64,000 nt of DNA from Phymorhynchus buccinoides (GCA_017654935.2 CM065698.1:287426-351425), one strand, 5' to 3'. Numbered from the stretch's first letter, positions 13,880 through 25,621 are shown. The notes: generated by a model not told the origin, from the letters alone. Program-made: numbers and translations.

Positions 13880-14503
13880 ACATCATCATTGTTATTCACA
13901 TCATCATCATTGCCATCATCGTCAGCACTGTCATCATCATCATCATCAACATTATCATGATCATAATCCTCATTATTATCATCATCACCACCATCATCAC
14001 CACCATCATCAACATTATCATCATCACCATTATCACCACCATCATCATAATCCTCATTATCATCATCATCAACATTATCATGATCACAATCCTCATCATT
14101 ATCATCATCACCACCATCATCATCAACATTATCATGATCACAATCCTCATCATTATCACCACCACCATCATCATTACCACCACCACCATCATAATCCTCA
14201 TTATCATCATCACCACCATCATGAACATTATCATGATTACCATCCTCATCATCACCACCATCATCATCATAATCCTCCTCATCACCACCACCATTATCAA
14301 CATTATCATAATCCTCATCATTATTATCATCACCACCATCATCACCATCATAATCCTCATCATTACCACCACCATCATCATAATCCTCATCATCACCACC
14401 ATCATCATGATCACCATTCTCATCATAATCCTCATCACCACCATCATAATCCTCATCATAATCACCATGATCATAATCCTCATCATCATACTGGTCAGAA
14501 ATG
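13880..14503 (+). repeat. ATC/ACC trinucleotide repeat
   Basis: About 620 bp of CATCATCAC, CATTATCAT and CATAATCCTCAT text, occupying most of the 777-bp intron between the two SLC35F6-like exons. It gives long poly-His, poly-Ile or poly-Asp/Met frames in all registers, none of which has gene character. Confidence 0.95.
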
Positions 14504-14539
14504 TCACTGACACACAGACACAGCCTGTCAGGCATTCAC

Positions 14540-14650
14540 ATGCACGTGTGCGCGCACACACATTAAGACATACACACTCACATGTGCAAACACACACACA
14601 CTCACACACAAAGACATACACATTCACATGTGTACACACATACACACTAC
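14540..14650. repeat. CA-rich microsatellite in intron
   Basis: Imperfect CA repeats with CACATGTG words, ending at the donor site of the 14651-14761 exon (minus strand). The intron therefore starts with GTAGTGTGTATGTGTG. Confidence 0.85.
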
Positions 14651-14761
14651 CTTCAAGGCCAATAACTCTCAGGGGATGAATGGAATGCTTGTCCATGAAC
14701 TTTTCCTCAAAGACCATTTGCATGGCAATCATGATTTGTGCCATCACCATCAATAAACAAC
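14651..14761 (-). CDS. SLC35F6-like carrier, middle exon (second seen)
   Basis: Minus-strand exon of 111 bp (37 codons), phase 1 on both sides. The acceptor is GTGTTTCAG before GTTGTTTATT, and the donor is CTTGAAG before GTAGTG. The product contains LLMVMAQIMIAMQMVFEEKF and then KHSIHPLRVIGLEG. From memory this aligns almost without gaps to LLIIMAQIIVAIQMVLEEKF and KHNVHPLRAVGTEG of human SLC35F6, a very distinctive match. It covers a transmembrane helix and the following conserved loop. A broken second copy of the same exon lies at 38117-38183. This copy is the complete one with both splice sites. Confidence 0.88.
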
Positions 14762-15032
14762 CTGAAACACATTGTATAATTATGTGTCAATATTACACAC
14801 ACGTCGTGTATCATACTGGCAGCCCATTTTTTAAAAACCCAACATTATAGGTACTGTGCATAAAAATACAATAGCTTGATAGATCTTTTGAATCCAAACA
14901 AGCCACAAAAATAATTATGTTTTTATGTCAATTAGTTGAAAAGTTATGGCAGTTTAAAAAACATGTCAGTTTTTAGACCCGGTTTTGACAAATTGAATGA
15001 AGCAGCTAGTTTGGACCTCCACTGTAAAAAAA
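14762..15032. other. Unique intron sequence
   Basis: About 270 bp of AT-rich non-repetitive sequence upstream (in gene direction) of the middle SLC35F6-like exon. It ends in an A-run at the start of the next tandem array. No gene or regulatory motif was recognised. Confidence 0.5.
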
Positions 15033-16042
15033 AGATAGAAGCCTGAAAATGATGGAGCTTAGATACATTGACATACAGTTTAGATAGAAGCCTGAAAATG
15101 ATGGAGCTTAGTTACATTGACATACAGTTTAGATAGAAGCCTGAAAATGATGGAGCTTAGTTACATTGACATACAGTTTAGATGCTTAGTTACATTGACA
15201 TACAGTTTAGATAGAAGCCTGCAAATGATGGAGCTTAGTTACATTGACATACAGTTTAGATAGAAGCCTGAAAATGATGGAGCTTAGTTACATTGACATA
15301 CAGTTTAGATAGAAGCCTGAAAATGATGGAGCTTAGTTACATTGACATACAGTTTAGACAGAAGCCTGCAAATGATGGAGCTTAGTTACATTGACATACT
15401 GTTTAGATAGAAGCCTGAAAATGATGGAGCTTAGTTACATTGACATACAGTTTAGATAGAAGCCTGAAAATGATGGAGCTTAGTTACATTGACATACAGT
15501 TTAGATAGAAGCCTGAAAATGATGGAGCTTAGTTACATTGACATACAGTTTAGATAGAAGCCTGCAAATGATGGAGCTTAGTTACATTGACATACAGTTT
15601 AGATAGAAGCCTGAAAATGATGGAGATTAGTTACATTGACATACAGTTTAGATAGAAGCCTGAAAATGATGGAGCTTAGTTACATTGACATACAGTTTAG
15701 ATAGAAGCCTGCAAATGATGGAGCTTAGTTACATTGACATACAGTTTAGATAGAAGCCTGCAAATGATGGAGCTTAGTTACATTGACATACAGTTTAGAT
15801 AGAAGCCTGAAAATGATGGAGTTTAGCTACATTGACATACAGTTTAGATAGAAGCCTGCAAATGATGGAGCTTAGTTACATTGACATACAGTTCAGATAG
15901 AAGCCTGAAAATGATGGAGCTTAGTTACATTGACATACAGTTTAGATAGAAGCCTGCAAATGATGGAGATTAGTTACATTGACATACAGTTTAGATAGAA
16001 GCCTGAAAATGATGGAGATTAGTTACATTGACATACAGTTTA
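15033..16042 (+). repeat. 49-bp minisatellite
   Basis: About 20 tandem copies of a 49-bp unit: AGATAGAAGCCTGAAAATGA, TGGAGCTTAGTTACATTGAC, ATACAGTTT. Variants alternate CTGAAAATG and CTGCAAATG. One unit is shortened (15180-15207). Units are otherwise nearly identical, which indicates recent amplification. Confidence 0.97.
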
Positions 16043-16689
16043 GGCCTTTTTGTCCTTTGCCAATCTACGATCGCAAAGGTGTATGTTTTCGTTCGTGTAT
16101 GTTTCTTTGGTTGTTTTTTTCTTTTCTTTTCCGTCTGTCCCAAGGATATCTCCCGAACCGCATCAAATTTTGTGTGGTGGTGTCACCATGAGAGGAAGGC
16201 ATCCGCGCAAACATTTTGCCGCCGCCTGACCTTGACCTTCAAAACCAAAAATCTTAAAGGGGCCATAACTTCCACACTGTTGGTCTTAGTCTTCAAATTT
16301 GGCATGTAGGTACTTTGGCTTATGGCCGTTCTGATGATGCCACATCGATCAAGGTCAAGGTCAAGGTCCGGGAGATCGGTAGGCCTTGAAAGTGGTAGGG
16401 GTCTACAAATTGCGTTTTAAGCCATATTTTCCACATTTATACTTGACAGAAGGGTTTCAAATTGTGTGTGGTACTGCATAACCTAGAGTAGAAAACACCT
16501 GAGCACAAATTATCGCCATGACCTTGACCTTGAAGTGTGACCTTGAAAACCGAAATTTCCCTCTTTGCACTATATATTTCTTGTCCAAGCTGTATCTCGT
16601 GAACTAGAAGACAGAATCCCTTTAAAAGTATGTGTCAGGATGTGACACTAAGAGTATAACACATGCGTACACAAATTATCCCTAGGAAA
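16043..16689 (+). repeat. Dispersed-repeat-like sequence rich in TGACCTTGACCTT
   Basis: About 650 bp with no coding frame. It contains GGATATCTCCCGAACC, CATAACTTCCACACTG and several TGACCTT/AAGGTCA words, some as direct repeats (16226-16240, 16349-16370, 16516-16550). Sequence of this style is common as dispersed noncoding repeats in molluscs, from general knowledge and not tested here. The AAGGTCA words match nuclear-receptor half-sites but are probably just part of the repeat. Confidence 0.5.
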
Positions 16690-17350
16690 TAGAATGTCGC
16701 CGAGCGGCAGACATGTTTCGTTATTCTTCAACCTCCTATATCTCGTGAAATACTGTATAGAATCAGTCCAAATGTTGTGTGGGGGTGTAAAAAGAAGAGT
16801 AGAAGACACTGCAGTACAAATTATGTCACGTGGGATTTTAATGTCGCCAAGCGGCAGACATGTCTACGAGTTAATGGTGTACACCCCATTAAGGGTGCAC
16901 ACCCCACTAATTAAGGGTGTACATCCTGGTAAAGGAGGGGGTCTAATACTAAAAGTAAAAGACATCCTAGCACAAAATGTGCTACATGGGCCTTAAATGT
17001 CACCGAGTGGCAGACATGTCTCAGTGTTAAGGGTGTGCACCCCATTCATTAAGGGTGTACATCCCGGTAAAGGAGGGGGTCTAATACTTAAAGTAAAAGA
17101 CATCCTAGCAAAACATGTGCTACGTGGGGCTTAAATGTCACTGAGTGGCAGACATGTCTCAGTGTTAAGGGTGTGCACCCCATTCATTAAGGGTGTACAT
17201 CCCGGTAAAGGAGGGGGTCTAATACTTAAAGTAAAAGACATCCTAGCAAAACATGTGCCACGTGGGGCTTAAATGTCGCTGAGTGGCAGACATGTCTCAG
17301 TGTTAAGGGTGTGCACCCCACCAATTAAGGGTGTGCATCCTGGAAAACGA
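16690..17350 (+). repeat. ~138-bp tandem repeat, about five copies
   Basis: The motif GTC(G/A)C(C/T)(G/A)AG(C/T)GGCAGACATGT recurs near 16696, 16844, 16999, 17137 and 17275. The last three copies are spaced exactly 138 bp; the first two spacings are about 148 and 155 bp. Between them lie TTAAGGGTGTGCACCCC, CCCGGTAAAGGAGGGGGTC and AAAGTAAAAGACATCCTAGC. The leftmost copies are the most diverged. Confidence 0.85.
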
Positions 17351-17922
17351 TTTGCACCCAGTCAAGGGTTTGTAGGTCACAAGGAGGATGGAGACCTAAG
17401 ATGTGAGGGGGAAGGGAGGTACAGGGCGGGGCATGTACAGGGCGTAACCGGCAAAGGACATATCTGCCGCACGGCGATGCCCTTGTTTATTTTCAAATGG
17501 TTTGATTGGAAAGTTTTGAAAATATGATCTCCTAAACATGGCTTATCATGTCAAAAATGCTCGTGGCAGAAACTTAAAAAAACTTCAAAAAGGCATCATT
17601 CATTCATTTTTAAAGATATTTTCATCACATAAAGTGGTACTTTCTCAGCAAATCAAACGCTACAAAACAAGATGTAACTTGACTATGTTTGAATGCATGT
17701 CATAAATCCCCCCACCCCCCCCCCCCCCCCCTCCCATATTTATTTCTACCATTACAATTTTGTCGATGCGACATTTACAAAATATGTTTGAACAGGCAAA
17801 AAGATGTAACAGAATGCAGGACACAATTTCATGCCAACTGTTTGTGACTTATTCAAAGTATATATTTTTGTACTGTGCATAGCGTCGCTGTAGAAATGCT
17901 GCACGTCAGAGTCCATGTGCGC
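17351..17922. other. Unique intron sequence with a poly-C tract
   Basis: No coding frame was recognised. It holds an inverted, diverged version of the GGCAGACAT motif of the preceding repeat (CTGCCGCACGGCGAT near 17464) and a poly-C stretch at about 17708-17733. The rest is AT-rich with nothing recognisable. Confidence 0.5.
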
Positions 17923-20016
17923 CTGGTGGTGGTTGAACTGATGAAACTGAAAGTCTGAGGCTGTCACACCCGGTGGTGGTTGAACTGATGAAACTGAAAG
18001 TCTGAGGCTGTCACAACCGGTGGTGGTTGAACTGATGAAACTGAAAGTCTGAGGCTGTCACACCCGGTGGTTGTTGAACTGATGAAACTGAAAGTCTGAG
18101 GCTGTCACACCCGGTGGTGGTTGAACTGATGAAACTGAAAGTCTGAGGCTATCACACCCAGTGGTGGTTGAACTGATGAAACTGAAAGTCTGAGGCTGTC
18201 ACACCCGGTGGTGGTTGAACTGATGAAACTGAAAGTCTGAGGCTATCACACCCAGTGGTGGTTGAACTGATGAAACTGAAAGTCTGAGGCTGTCACACCC
18301 GGTGGTGGTTGAACTGATGAAACTGAAAGTCTGAGGCTATCACACCCAGTGGTGGTTGAACTGATGAAACTGAAAGTCTGAGGCTGTCACACCCGGTGGT
18401 GGCTGAACTGATGAAACTGAAAGTCTGAGGCTGTCACACCCAGTGGTGGTTGAACTCATAAAACTGAAAGTCTGAGGCTGTCACACCCGGTGGTGGCTGA
18501 ACTGATGAAACTGAAAGTCTGAGGCTGTCACACCCAGTGGTGGTTGAACTGATGAAACTGAAAGTCTGAGGCTGTCACACCTGGTGGTGGTTGAACTGAT
18601 GAAACTGAAAGTCTGAGGCTGTCACACCTGGTGGTGGTTGAACTGATGAAACTGAAAGTCTGAGGCTGTCACACCTGGTGGTGGTTGAACTGATGAAACT
18701 GAAAGTCTGAGGCTGTCACACCCGGTGGTGGTTGAACTGATGAAACTGAAAGTCTCAGGCTATCACACCTGGTGGTGGTTGAACTGATGAAACTGAAAGT
18801 CTGAGGCTATCACACCCGGTGGTGGTTGAACTGATGAAACTGAAAGTCTGAGGCTATCACACCCGGTGGTGGTTGAACTGATGAAACTGAAAGTCTGAGG
18901 CTATCACACCCAGTGGTGGTTGAACTGATGAAACTGAAAGTCTGAGGCTATCACACCTGGTGGTGGTTGAACTGATGAAACTGAAAGTCTGAGGCTATCA
19001 CACCTGGTGGTGGTTGAACTGATGAAACTGAAAGTCTGAGGCTATCACACCTGGTGGTGGTTGAACTGATGAAACTGAAAGTCTGAGGCTGTCACACCTG
19101 GTGGTGGTTGAACTGATGAAACTGAAAGTCTGAGGCTATCACACCTGGTGGTGGTTGAACTGATGAAACTGAAAGTCTGAGGCTGTCACACCTGGTGGTG
19201 GTTGAACTGATGAAACTGAAAGTCTGAGGCTGTCACACCCAGTGGTGGTTGAACTGATGAAACTGAAAGTCTGAGGCTATCACACCCGGTGGTGGTTGAA
19301 CTGATGAAACTGAAAGTCTGAGGCTGTCACACCTGGTGGTGGTTGAACTGATGAAACTGAAAGTCTGAGGCTGTCACACCTGGTGGTGGTTGAACTGATG
19401 AAACTGAAAGTCTGAGGCTGTCACACCTGGTGGTGGTTGAACTGATGAAACTGAAAGTCTGAGGCTGTCACACCTGGTGGTGGTTGAACTGATGAAACTG
19501 AAAGTCTGAGGCTATCACACCCGGTGGTGGTTGAACTGATGAAACTGAAAGTCTCAGGCTATCACACCTGGTGGTGGTTGAACTGATGAAACTGAAAGTC
19601 TGAGGCTATCACACCCGGTGGTGGTTGAACTGATGAAACTGAAAGTCTCAGGCTATCACACCTGGTGGTGGTTGAACTGATGAAACTGAAAGTCTGAGGC
19701 TGTCACACCCAGTGGTGCTAAAACTGAAAGTCTGAGGCTATCACACCAAGTGGTGGTTGAACTGATGAAACTGAAAGTCTGAGGCTGTCACACCCGGTGG
19801 TGGTTGAACTGATGAAACTGAAAGTCTGAGGCTATCACACCTGGTGGTGGTTGAACTGATGAAACTGAAAGTCTGAGGCTGTCCCACCCGGTGGTGGTTG
19901 AACTCATAAAACTGAAAGTCTGAGGCTGTCACACCCAGTGGTGGTTGAACTGATGAAACTGAAAGTCTGAGGCTATCACACTCGGTGGTGGTTGAACTCA
20001 TGAAACTGAAAGTCTC
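17923..20016 (+). repeat. 47-bp minisatellite
   Basis: About 44 tandem units of 47 bp: GGTGGTGGTTGAACTGATGA, AACTGAAAGTCTGAGGCTGT, CACACCC. Variation is concentrated at a few positions (CCCGG, CCCAG or CCTGG at the junction; GCTGTC or GCTATC; CTGAGG or CTCAGG). One unit near 19717 is shortened. The open frames are repeat translations. Confidence 0.97.
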
Positions 20017-20394
20017 AGACCTGCCAACCCCCTAACAGACCAAAGAGGAATATTAATTTTGTAGCAGGAAAGAAGAATTTTTTGGAGCTAAGAGGAATTT
20101 TGACGTGCCATCTTACCTTTTGTGCATAAACATAATTTGAAGCAAGCAATGTTCATCCTTGTGAACTTGTCTTGTTTAAAACTAGTCTTGTCTGGAAGTG
20201 TCACAACTATTCATAACACAATAGAAGCTTGCAGATTTGGTTTGTTCCTCTGTCCTTTTTATTTGGGCAGACCAAGACGGTTGGTGCCATAGATGACTTA
20301 AATAATAAGACTTGGAAGGAAGATAATGAATCAATTTAAGTTCATCTTTGTTCTCCTTTCCTTCCGTTGGCTTGAAAAAGTCGGTAACGGTGGA
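20017..20394. other. Unique spacer before a LINE fragment
   Basis: About 380 bp of AT-rich sequence. No gene was recognised. It may include the 5' junction of the LINE fragment that follows. Confidence 0.45.
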
Positions 20395-21375
20395 AGACAG
20401 CATACAAGGCTCTTGTCCGACCTGTTTTGAAATATGCCAGTCCTGTATGGGATCCTACCACAACCTGTATTGACTCCATCGAGAAAGTCCAGAGGCGTGC
20501 AGCAAGGTGGACCATGCAGGACTACTAGCAAACCTCCAGTGTCGACAGCATGCTGCAAGAACTTGCTTGGCCTTCGCTGCAGGAGAAGAGAAAAAAGGCA
20601 CGACTCACCACCCTGTACAAATACAAGAACGGGCTCCTGAAAATGGAAACAAAACACGCGCCAACTACCAACTGTCAAAAGAAAACAGGACGCCAGACCA
20701 ACAAGCAGGCGTACGATGTCCGATCGTGCAGGACACAATAACGTCAGGGAACCTTTTTCCCTCGCACGATCCCGGAGTGGAACTGCCTCCCGGAGAACAT
20801 TGTCGCTGCACCGTCCCTGGCATCCTTTGACTCCAGGCTTCAGCACCACCTGAAGTGGACCAATGCCCCAGACCCTGGAGGAGAGCCAGCATCAGCAGGG
20901 CTCTCAGCCACATCCCAGCAATGAAACCCTGAGCAAACGCCCCCACCCCAGTCCCTTCATCCCCATCTGTCTTTTTTTACCCCAGTAGTTAGGGATTTGT
21001 TTGTTTGTCTTTGTTAGTCCTTTTGGTTGGGGCCTGGGCACTGCCTTATGGAGTGTTTAGGGTTGGCTAGTTCCCAGCTTCCTGGGGGCTAACGTGAAAA
21101 TTAGTAGCTGCCGGCAGCTCCCTGTAAGCATCCCCATCCCAGTCCAGAAATAGGAATTTGTTTGTTTTGTTTGCTGCATCTTATATTTTTCAACTGGACC
21201 CAAGTAAATTCAAGTAGACTATGTGTGATAGCTGATTTGTGTCTTTGCTTTTCTTTTTTTCTCTCTTCTGCTTCTTTTTCTTTGGTCACCCCCTAAAGTG
21301 TGTGCATTTACTTCTATGAAAAGAAGCTGGCCACCACCATAGAAGAAGAAAAATAAGAAGAAGAAGAAGAAGAAG
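20395..21375 (+). pseudogene. 3' end of a decayed non-LTR retrotransposon (RT C-terminus and 3' UTR)
   Basis: A single frame from about 20409 to 20924 encodes the typical C-terminal region of a LINE ORF2: LVRPVLKYASPVWDP, then IEKVQRRAARW, then LQELAWPSLQEKRKKARLTT and LYKYKNGLL, ending with IPEWNCLP and APSLASFDSRL. Two in-frame stops (20526-20528 TAG and about 20739-20741 TAA) interrupt it, with no frameshift, so it is dead. This region normally follows the RT fingers/palm/thumb, which are absent: the copy is strongly 5'-truncated. The downstream ~450 bp looks like 3' UTR and ends in an AAG/GAA run (about 21343-21375), as expected for a LINE with a microsatellite tail. The clade (CR1, Jockey or RTE-related) is not resolved. 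Confidence 0.82.
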
Positions 21376-22445
21376 TCTGGGACTGGGAGTTTGCAGTTTC
21401 GATAAGACGATGAGAAGTAATGTGGCATTTGATGTCTTGACACCCTCCATAGGAGACTTTTAAGTGTAGTGAGCACATCATACATCTAGCATGATGCACA
21501 CTTTCTTGATCTCTGAATGCACAGATACTTTTCCATGTAATCTTGGCAGAAATATTGGTCTATTCTCTTTCTTATCTCCCCAGTCTCACACTCATTGATG
21601 TGTCAATCGCCGTCTTGATGGAAGTGCGCAAACAGAAACTAGAAAGTCAGTTATACACACAGCAGCTGTGCTGCTCTGTATAAAGACGATGAATTTGTGT
21701 GTTCCCAAAAACTTTTTTTAAAGTTTTGAAAGCGGAATTTTATGGATGTTATGGTTTGCAGGATCATATAGAGTTGTAGTGAACCGACTTGGCTAAGTAA
21801 CCTTTTCTGACAGTCTTTCACGACCTAAAATTCTCTGGTAGACAGTGGGTTATGTAGACTTTCTCTCAAAACCTTTCCTTTCCTCTGCAGTCAAACATGA
21901 AGACGTTCAAACGGAGATTCTTCTTTTATTCAGTTCTCAATGTTGCAGCTAACAACAATTCTCTGAATTCAACTGCACTGAATCAATCACAAACTGCCAA
22001 GAAATCTAACATCTCTGTGTCTCTCTCAACAGTGACTCACTGACTGATTGATTTCTATAAGTTCTCAGCTAAATATATAAAACACAGTGGCATCCCTTTC
22101 TAGAAAATTCCTGTACATAACAGACCAATCCACAATAAACTTCAGTATTCTGGTACAATCTAAATTTAGATTACTCAACATTAAAACAAGGTGAATCTGT
22201 ATAGAGTTGCTCCCCTTTCTAGAAAGATCCATTCTAGAAAGATCCTCAAGCTTCTTGATCTTACCAGACAACGCTCCTTTAAATTAACACAAAAACTAAT
22301 AAATCCATGGCTACAATCATGTATTTTATGATTAAAGGTCTTAAAGGGAACATATATTTAATAAAAACAACAAGAACTACAAGTTATTTTACGTTGCGTT
22401 TGTTTTCTACAAATTTCTTGTATGTCACAAAATTATCCACACTAA
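21376..22445. other. Unique intron sequence
   Basis: About 1.07 kb without a convincing open frame, RNA gene or tandem repeat. A short TTTCTAGAAAG(A)TCC word recurs around 22098-22245. Nothing else was recognised. Confidence 0.5.
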
Positions 22446-22461
22446 TCTAGTGTTGGCTCCC

Positions 22462-22676
22462 TTAAGCCACTACTTGTGGCGGTGCCATAGCCGATGAGGT
22501 TTAACCGAGGCGTGGTCACTGCTACAGCTATCTGTATTAATAAAAAAAATCGGGACTTTACTGGTTTCGTACTGCCTCCGGGCATTGCCTCCAGTATTGT
22601 TCCCACCATATTAGTATTTACAAATGTCCCATATGTGTCTGATTCAGACCAAGAGGACGTAAAACTCTATTTTCTC
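22462..22676 (+). mobile_element. SINE copy 1 (LINE-tailed)
   Basis: A 215-bp insertion flanked by the perfect 16-bp target duplication TCTAGTGTTGGCTCCC (22446-22461 and 22677-22692). Its core, from ACTTGTGGCGGTGCCATAGC to the tail, is nearly identical to the copy at 25622-25864. The tail has ACAAATGTCCCATATG, a hairpin GTCTG-ATT-CAGAC (22637-22649), then GAGGACGTAAAAC (ending 22665) and a short T-rich end. There is no open frame. GGTTTCGTACTGCC resembles a pol III B box, and TAGCCGATGAGG weakly resembles an A box, so a tRNA origin is possible but unproven. It sits exactly at the 5' junction of the LINE described next. Confidence 0.85.
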
Positions 22677-22689
22677 TCTAGTGTTGGCT

Positions 22690-23583
22690 CCCAGAACTTA
22701 TGAAATTTTTCAACATAATTCAAAATTCAACCAGCATCCCTGCAGCATTACAATTTTTGATATGACGGCTTTTACGTGGTAATGGGGTCAAGATGGTTGC
22801 CGGTATCAAGTCGTTTTATAATTTCACATTTTTTATATGAAGGATTTTACTTTAAATGTAGGTCATGATGGCGGCTGGGTGGTCTCCCAGTTTCTGGTTG
22901 CGCTATTGTTGCAAAACCTAGTACATTAATAACTGAATGAACGTTGGTACGAAAGATATATAAAATAAATATTGTTATTTGTACCCCCATGTTCTGGGAA
23001 CCTTTACAAATTTATTTTCTCGTTGAGCTGGTCTCCCCCGTGTAGGGGTGGGTCTACGGGGGGATGCTGATGCAGGGATGGCCTGCGTATCGCTCCTCTC
23101 GGCTGCCCCGCCCACACAACGTGTGCTGAGACCCTCCGAACCCCCCCCCCCCCCCTTCCCTCTTTCGCTGTTCCGAGAACAGTATGTAAATAAACGTTAT
23201 AAAAATAAATAAAACTTTACTTTATAAAAAAAAAAGATAAATTATCCGCGATGTACATACTTCCCCTGTCATGTTTTTTCAGGGAAGTCCCTGGGGAGAG
23301 AGTTCTCTCCCCCGGTAGGACATTTTAAAACTTTTTATATAACAGGGCCTTTGCCCTTTGACTTGAATATACAAGTCAAAATTTTTGTAAATAAATTAAA
23401 CAAATATTTGTATATACCACTTTTAAAATATAATTATGGGCCATCGTTGGGCCATTATGGGCCAACGTCTCCTACATGCCTTTCCCTCTGAGCACAAAGA
23501 CTTCGAGGAGGAACAAGATAGTGAGGTCACCACCGTGACCCCCACTCTCCCCTCAGATAGTATTTTTCCACAATCAACCCGAA
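22690..23583 (+). promoter_or_regulatory. LINE 5' UTR / presumed internal promoter region
   Basis: About 0.9 kb before ORF1 without coding frames. LINEs start transcription inside the element, so promoter function here is inferred from position. Visible features are two AAGATGG / ATGATGGCGGC words resembling YY1 sites (22788-22801, 22863-22875), a C-run near 23139, and GC-rich and C-rich modules (23030-23160, 23265-23330). Diverged versions of those modules recur after ORF2 at about 31260-31720. Confidence 0.5.
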
Positions 23584-25332
23584 ATGGATACAGACAAAGA
23601 TAGGGACGAGCTTAAGCACCAGTTGGGAACACTGGAAACATCAAGTCGCCCCCAGCAACTCAAAATCAAAATCAAAACAAAAACAAAACACACAACCAAA
23701 ATCAAAACAAAAACAAAACACACAACCAAAATCACAACCCACGTACACACAGCCAAAACAGAGTTCAAACCCAATCACTCCCACCACCTACATTTGTGAA
23801 ATTTCCAGTGATCGTGCAAGATCTCGGTACGGGGCCAGCCACCATCAGCGGCATTGGCCCCTTGTCCACCATGCGCATGTGGAAAAATACCATAGGAGTC
23901 ATAGTTAGCCAGAGACCCCTGGCCAACAACCGATGGCTGATCGGTTGCCAGTCCGCGGACCAGCAGACCCGTCTTTCCCATCTTCAACAAATTTCGGAAA
24001 TACCCATTAAATGCTTTATTCCAACTGCTACCACTGAGGGGGTGATTAAACCCATACCCCTCAGTGAGGATGCACAAGATCTGCTCCCATACATTGCAAA
24101 TGCCAAATCTATTATGCGTCTCAAGAACCGAGATGGGTCGGACTCCAGGGCCCTCAAAATTGTTTTCAACATTCAAACCGTGCCCACATACATTCAAATA
24201 TCCGCCACAGAATACTGTGTTTACCCCTTCATGGCCCCCGTCAGAAGATGACGTAAGTGCGCGTGGTTCGGGCACAATACGGACCAGTGCCGCGCAAAAC
24301 ACCACATCTGTACCAAATGAGCCGGGCTCGAACACGCAGCCAAGGACTGCGTGGCACTCGTGGCAAAATGCGTCAACTGTGGGGGTCCTCATTCCGCCGC
24401 TTACAACGGTTGTCCCCAACATCAACTTCGCCTCAAGGCAAACAAAATCAGAGCTGAGGTCTTCATACCCTATGCAGAAGCAATACGCCGGGCCAAACTG
24501 GCCCTGGAGACAGAACAAAAAGCAAAAGTACAACCCCCCTCTTCTCCCCCCCCTACAGCTTGACCCTTCATGGAGAACAGAACCCAAACAAACACCACTA
24601 CCAACCAACACATACGCAAGTGTAGTGACAAGATCGAACATTATACAACAAAAACAACTTGCCCTTAACCAAAACCAACCCACCACAATAGGAAATAAAC
24701 TTGCACCTGAAAAAACTTCAGACAACCCCCTCCCCTCCCCCCCCAAGAGACGATCCAGAATAAGTTTCCCCACCAGACCCAGACTGACAAGTACACAGAC
24801 TCGTGCCCTCAGACGTAAGGCTAACAAAACCAAACAACAACTCACCAAAAAAGCCACTCTACACCACATTGAAGAGTTAGTGACAGAACGAATCAACCAG
24901 CACATGACTGCAACTATTGACAAACTGACATCACACATGGACAAACTGTTCAAAACCCACACACACACCGAGAATCAAACGGACAACAGACATTCGCAAT
25001 CTACTACGACAACTCCCCAAGCCCAATGCCCTCCCCTGACCGAATTCAATTTCCAACAACAAAGTGGAAAGACAACAGCAGAAACCTTCATGACAGAAGT
25101 CCTCAAGCACATAGCTAAAGCTAGAACATCAAACAAACCAGAATTACTACTTGAAGGACTAGCCTCCCTCCTCCCACCCTCTTGTCAACCATCAACAACA
25201 TTTATGGGCCCGAACAGCAATTTGATGCGCCTGGCCACACTAGCTTGTGGCCCCACGGGGGGTGACACTCAAAGGCCAAAAAACAGGCTTACCTCCCATT
25301 CCTCAAAGAGAATGACAACACACATCCCTTAG
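23584..25332 (+). pseudogene. LINE ORF1 (gag-like, zinc-knuckle RNA-binding protein), broken
   Basis: Starts at ATG 23584 (MDTDKDRDELKHQLGTLE). A Lys/Thr-rich stretch with a direct internal duplication follows (23663-23735). A frame change before about 23796 leads to a folded region (KFPVIVQDLGTGPATISGIG...), which is the RNA-recognition-like part of I-type gags. Zinc knuckles then follow at about 24249-24420: RKCAWFGHNTDQC, HHICTK, AGLEHAAKDC, KCVNCGGPHSAAYNGC. Two in-frame TGA codons (24249-24251 and 24318-24320) fall exactly where the knuckle pattern expects cysteine. A second frame change in the C-rich tract around 24535-24560 leads to a Gln/Thr/Pro-rich C-terminus (from about 24565, stop TAG 25330-25332). 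In the family this protein coats the RNA. Here it could not be made intact without recoding or correction. Confidence 0.8.
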
Positions 25333-25621
25333 ATAAAGCTATAAATAGTATCTGTATCGACAGTAGCCTCCCTGGTCTTGGTCAAGTTCAGTTCCCAAAA
25401 ATTTAGTATTTTACAATGGAACTGCCGTTCCATCAAACGAATGGCAGACCACTTAATACATTTTTTAGCTACTATTAAAACAACCTATCATATATTATGC
25501 CTCCAATCATTAAATATAACATTTTCAGAACTTCCTCGTTTATGGGGTTATCAATACCCCCCCAACATTAGTAACGAGGAAGGTAAGGTATATACGGCCA
25601 CCTATACCTATGTCAGCTTAA

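Noticed and set aside
13743..14753. Poly-His, poly-Ile and poly-Asp/Met frames
   Set aside because: They come from the ATC/ACC trinucleotide repeat in an intron. Only the end of the minus-strand frame, over 14651-14753, is genuine exon.
17923..20016. CRISPR-like regular array
   Set aside because: There are no unique spacers; the unit is a continuous 47-bp minisatellite in animal DNA. The same holds for the 31/41-bp and 47-52-bp arrays.
24064..24530. Start of a 422-codon frame in the LINE
   Set aside because: Its first half is out of frame with the zinc-knuckle ORF1 and has no similarity; only its second half, after the frame change near 24550, is ORF1.
23775..24968. Minus-strand 397-codon frame opposite ORF1
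   Set aside because: It is the antisense shadow of ORF1 in C-rich, low-stop sequence, with no recognisable domain.
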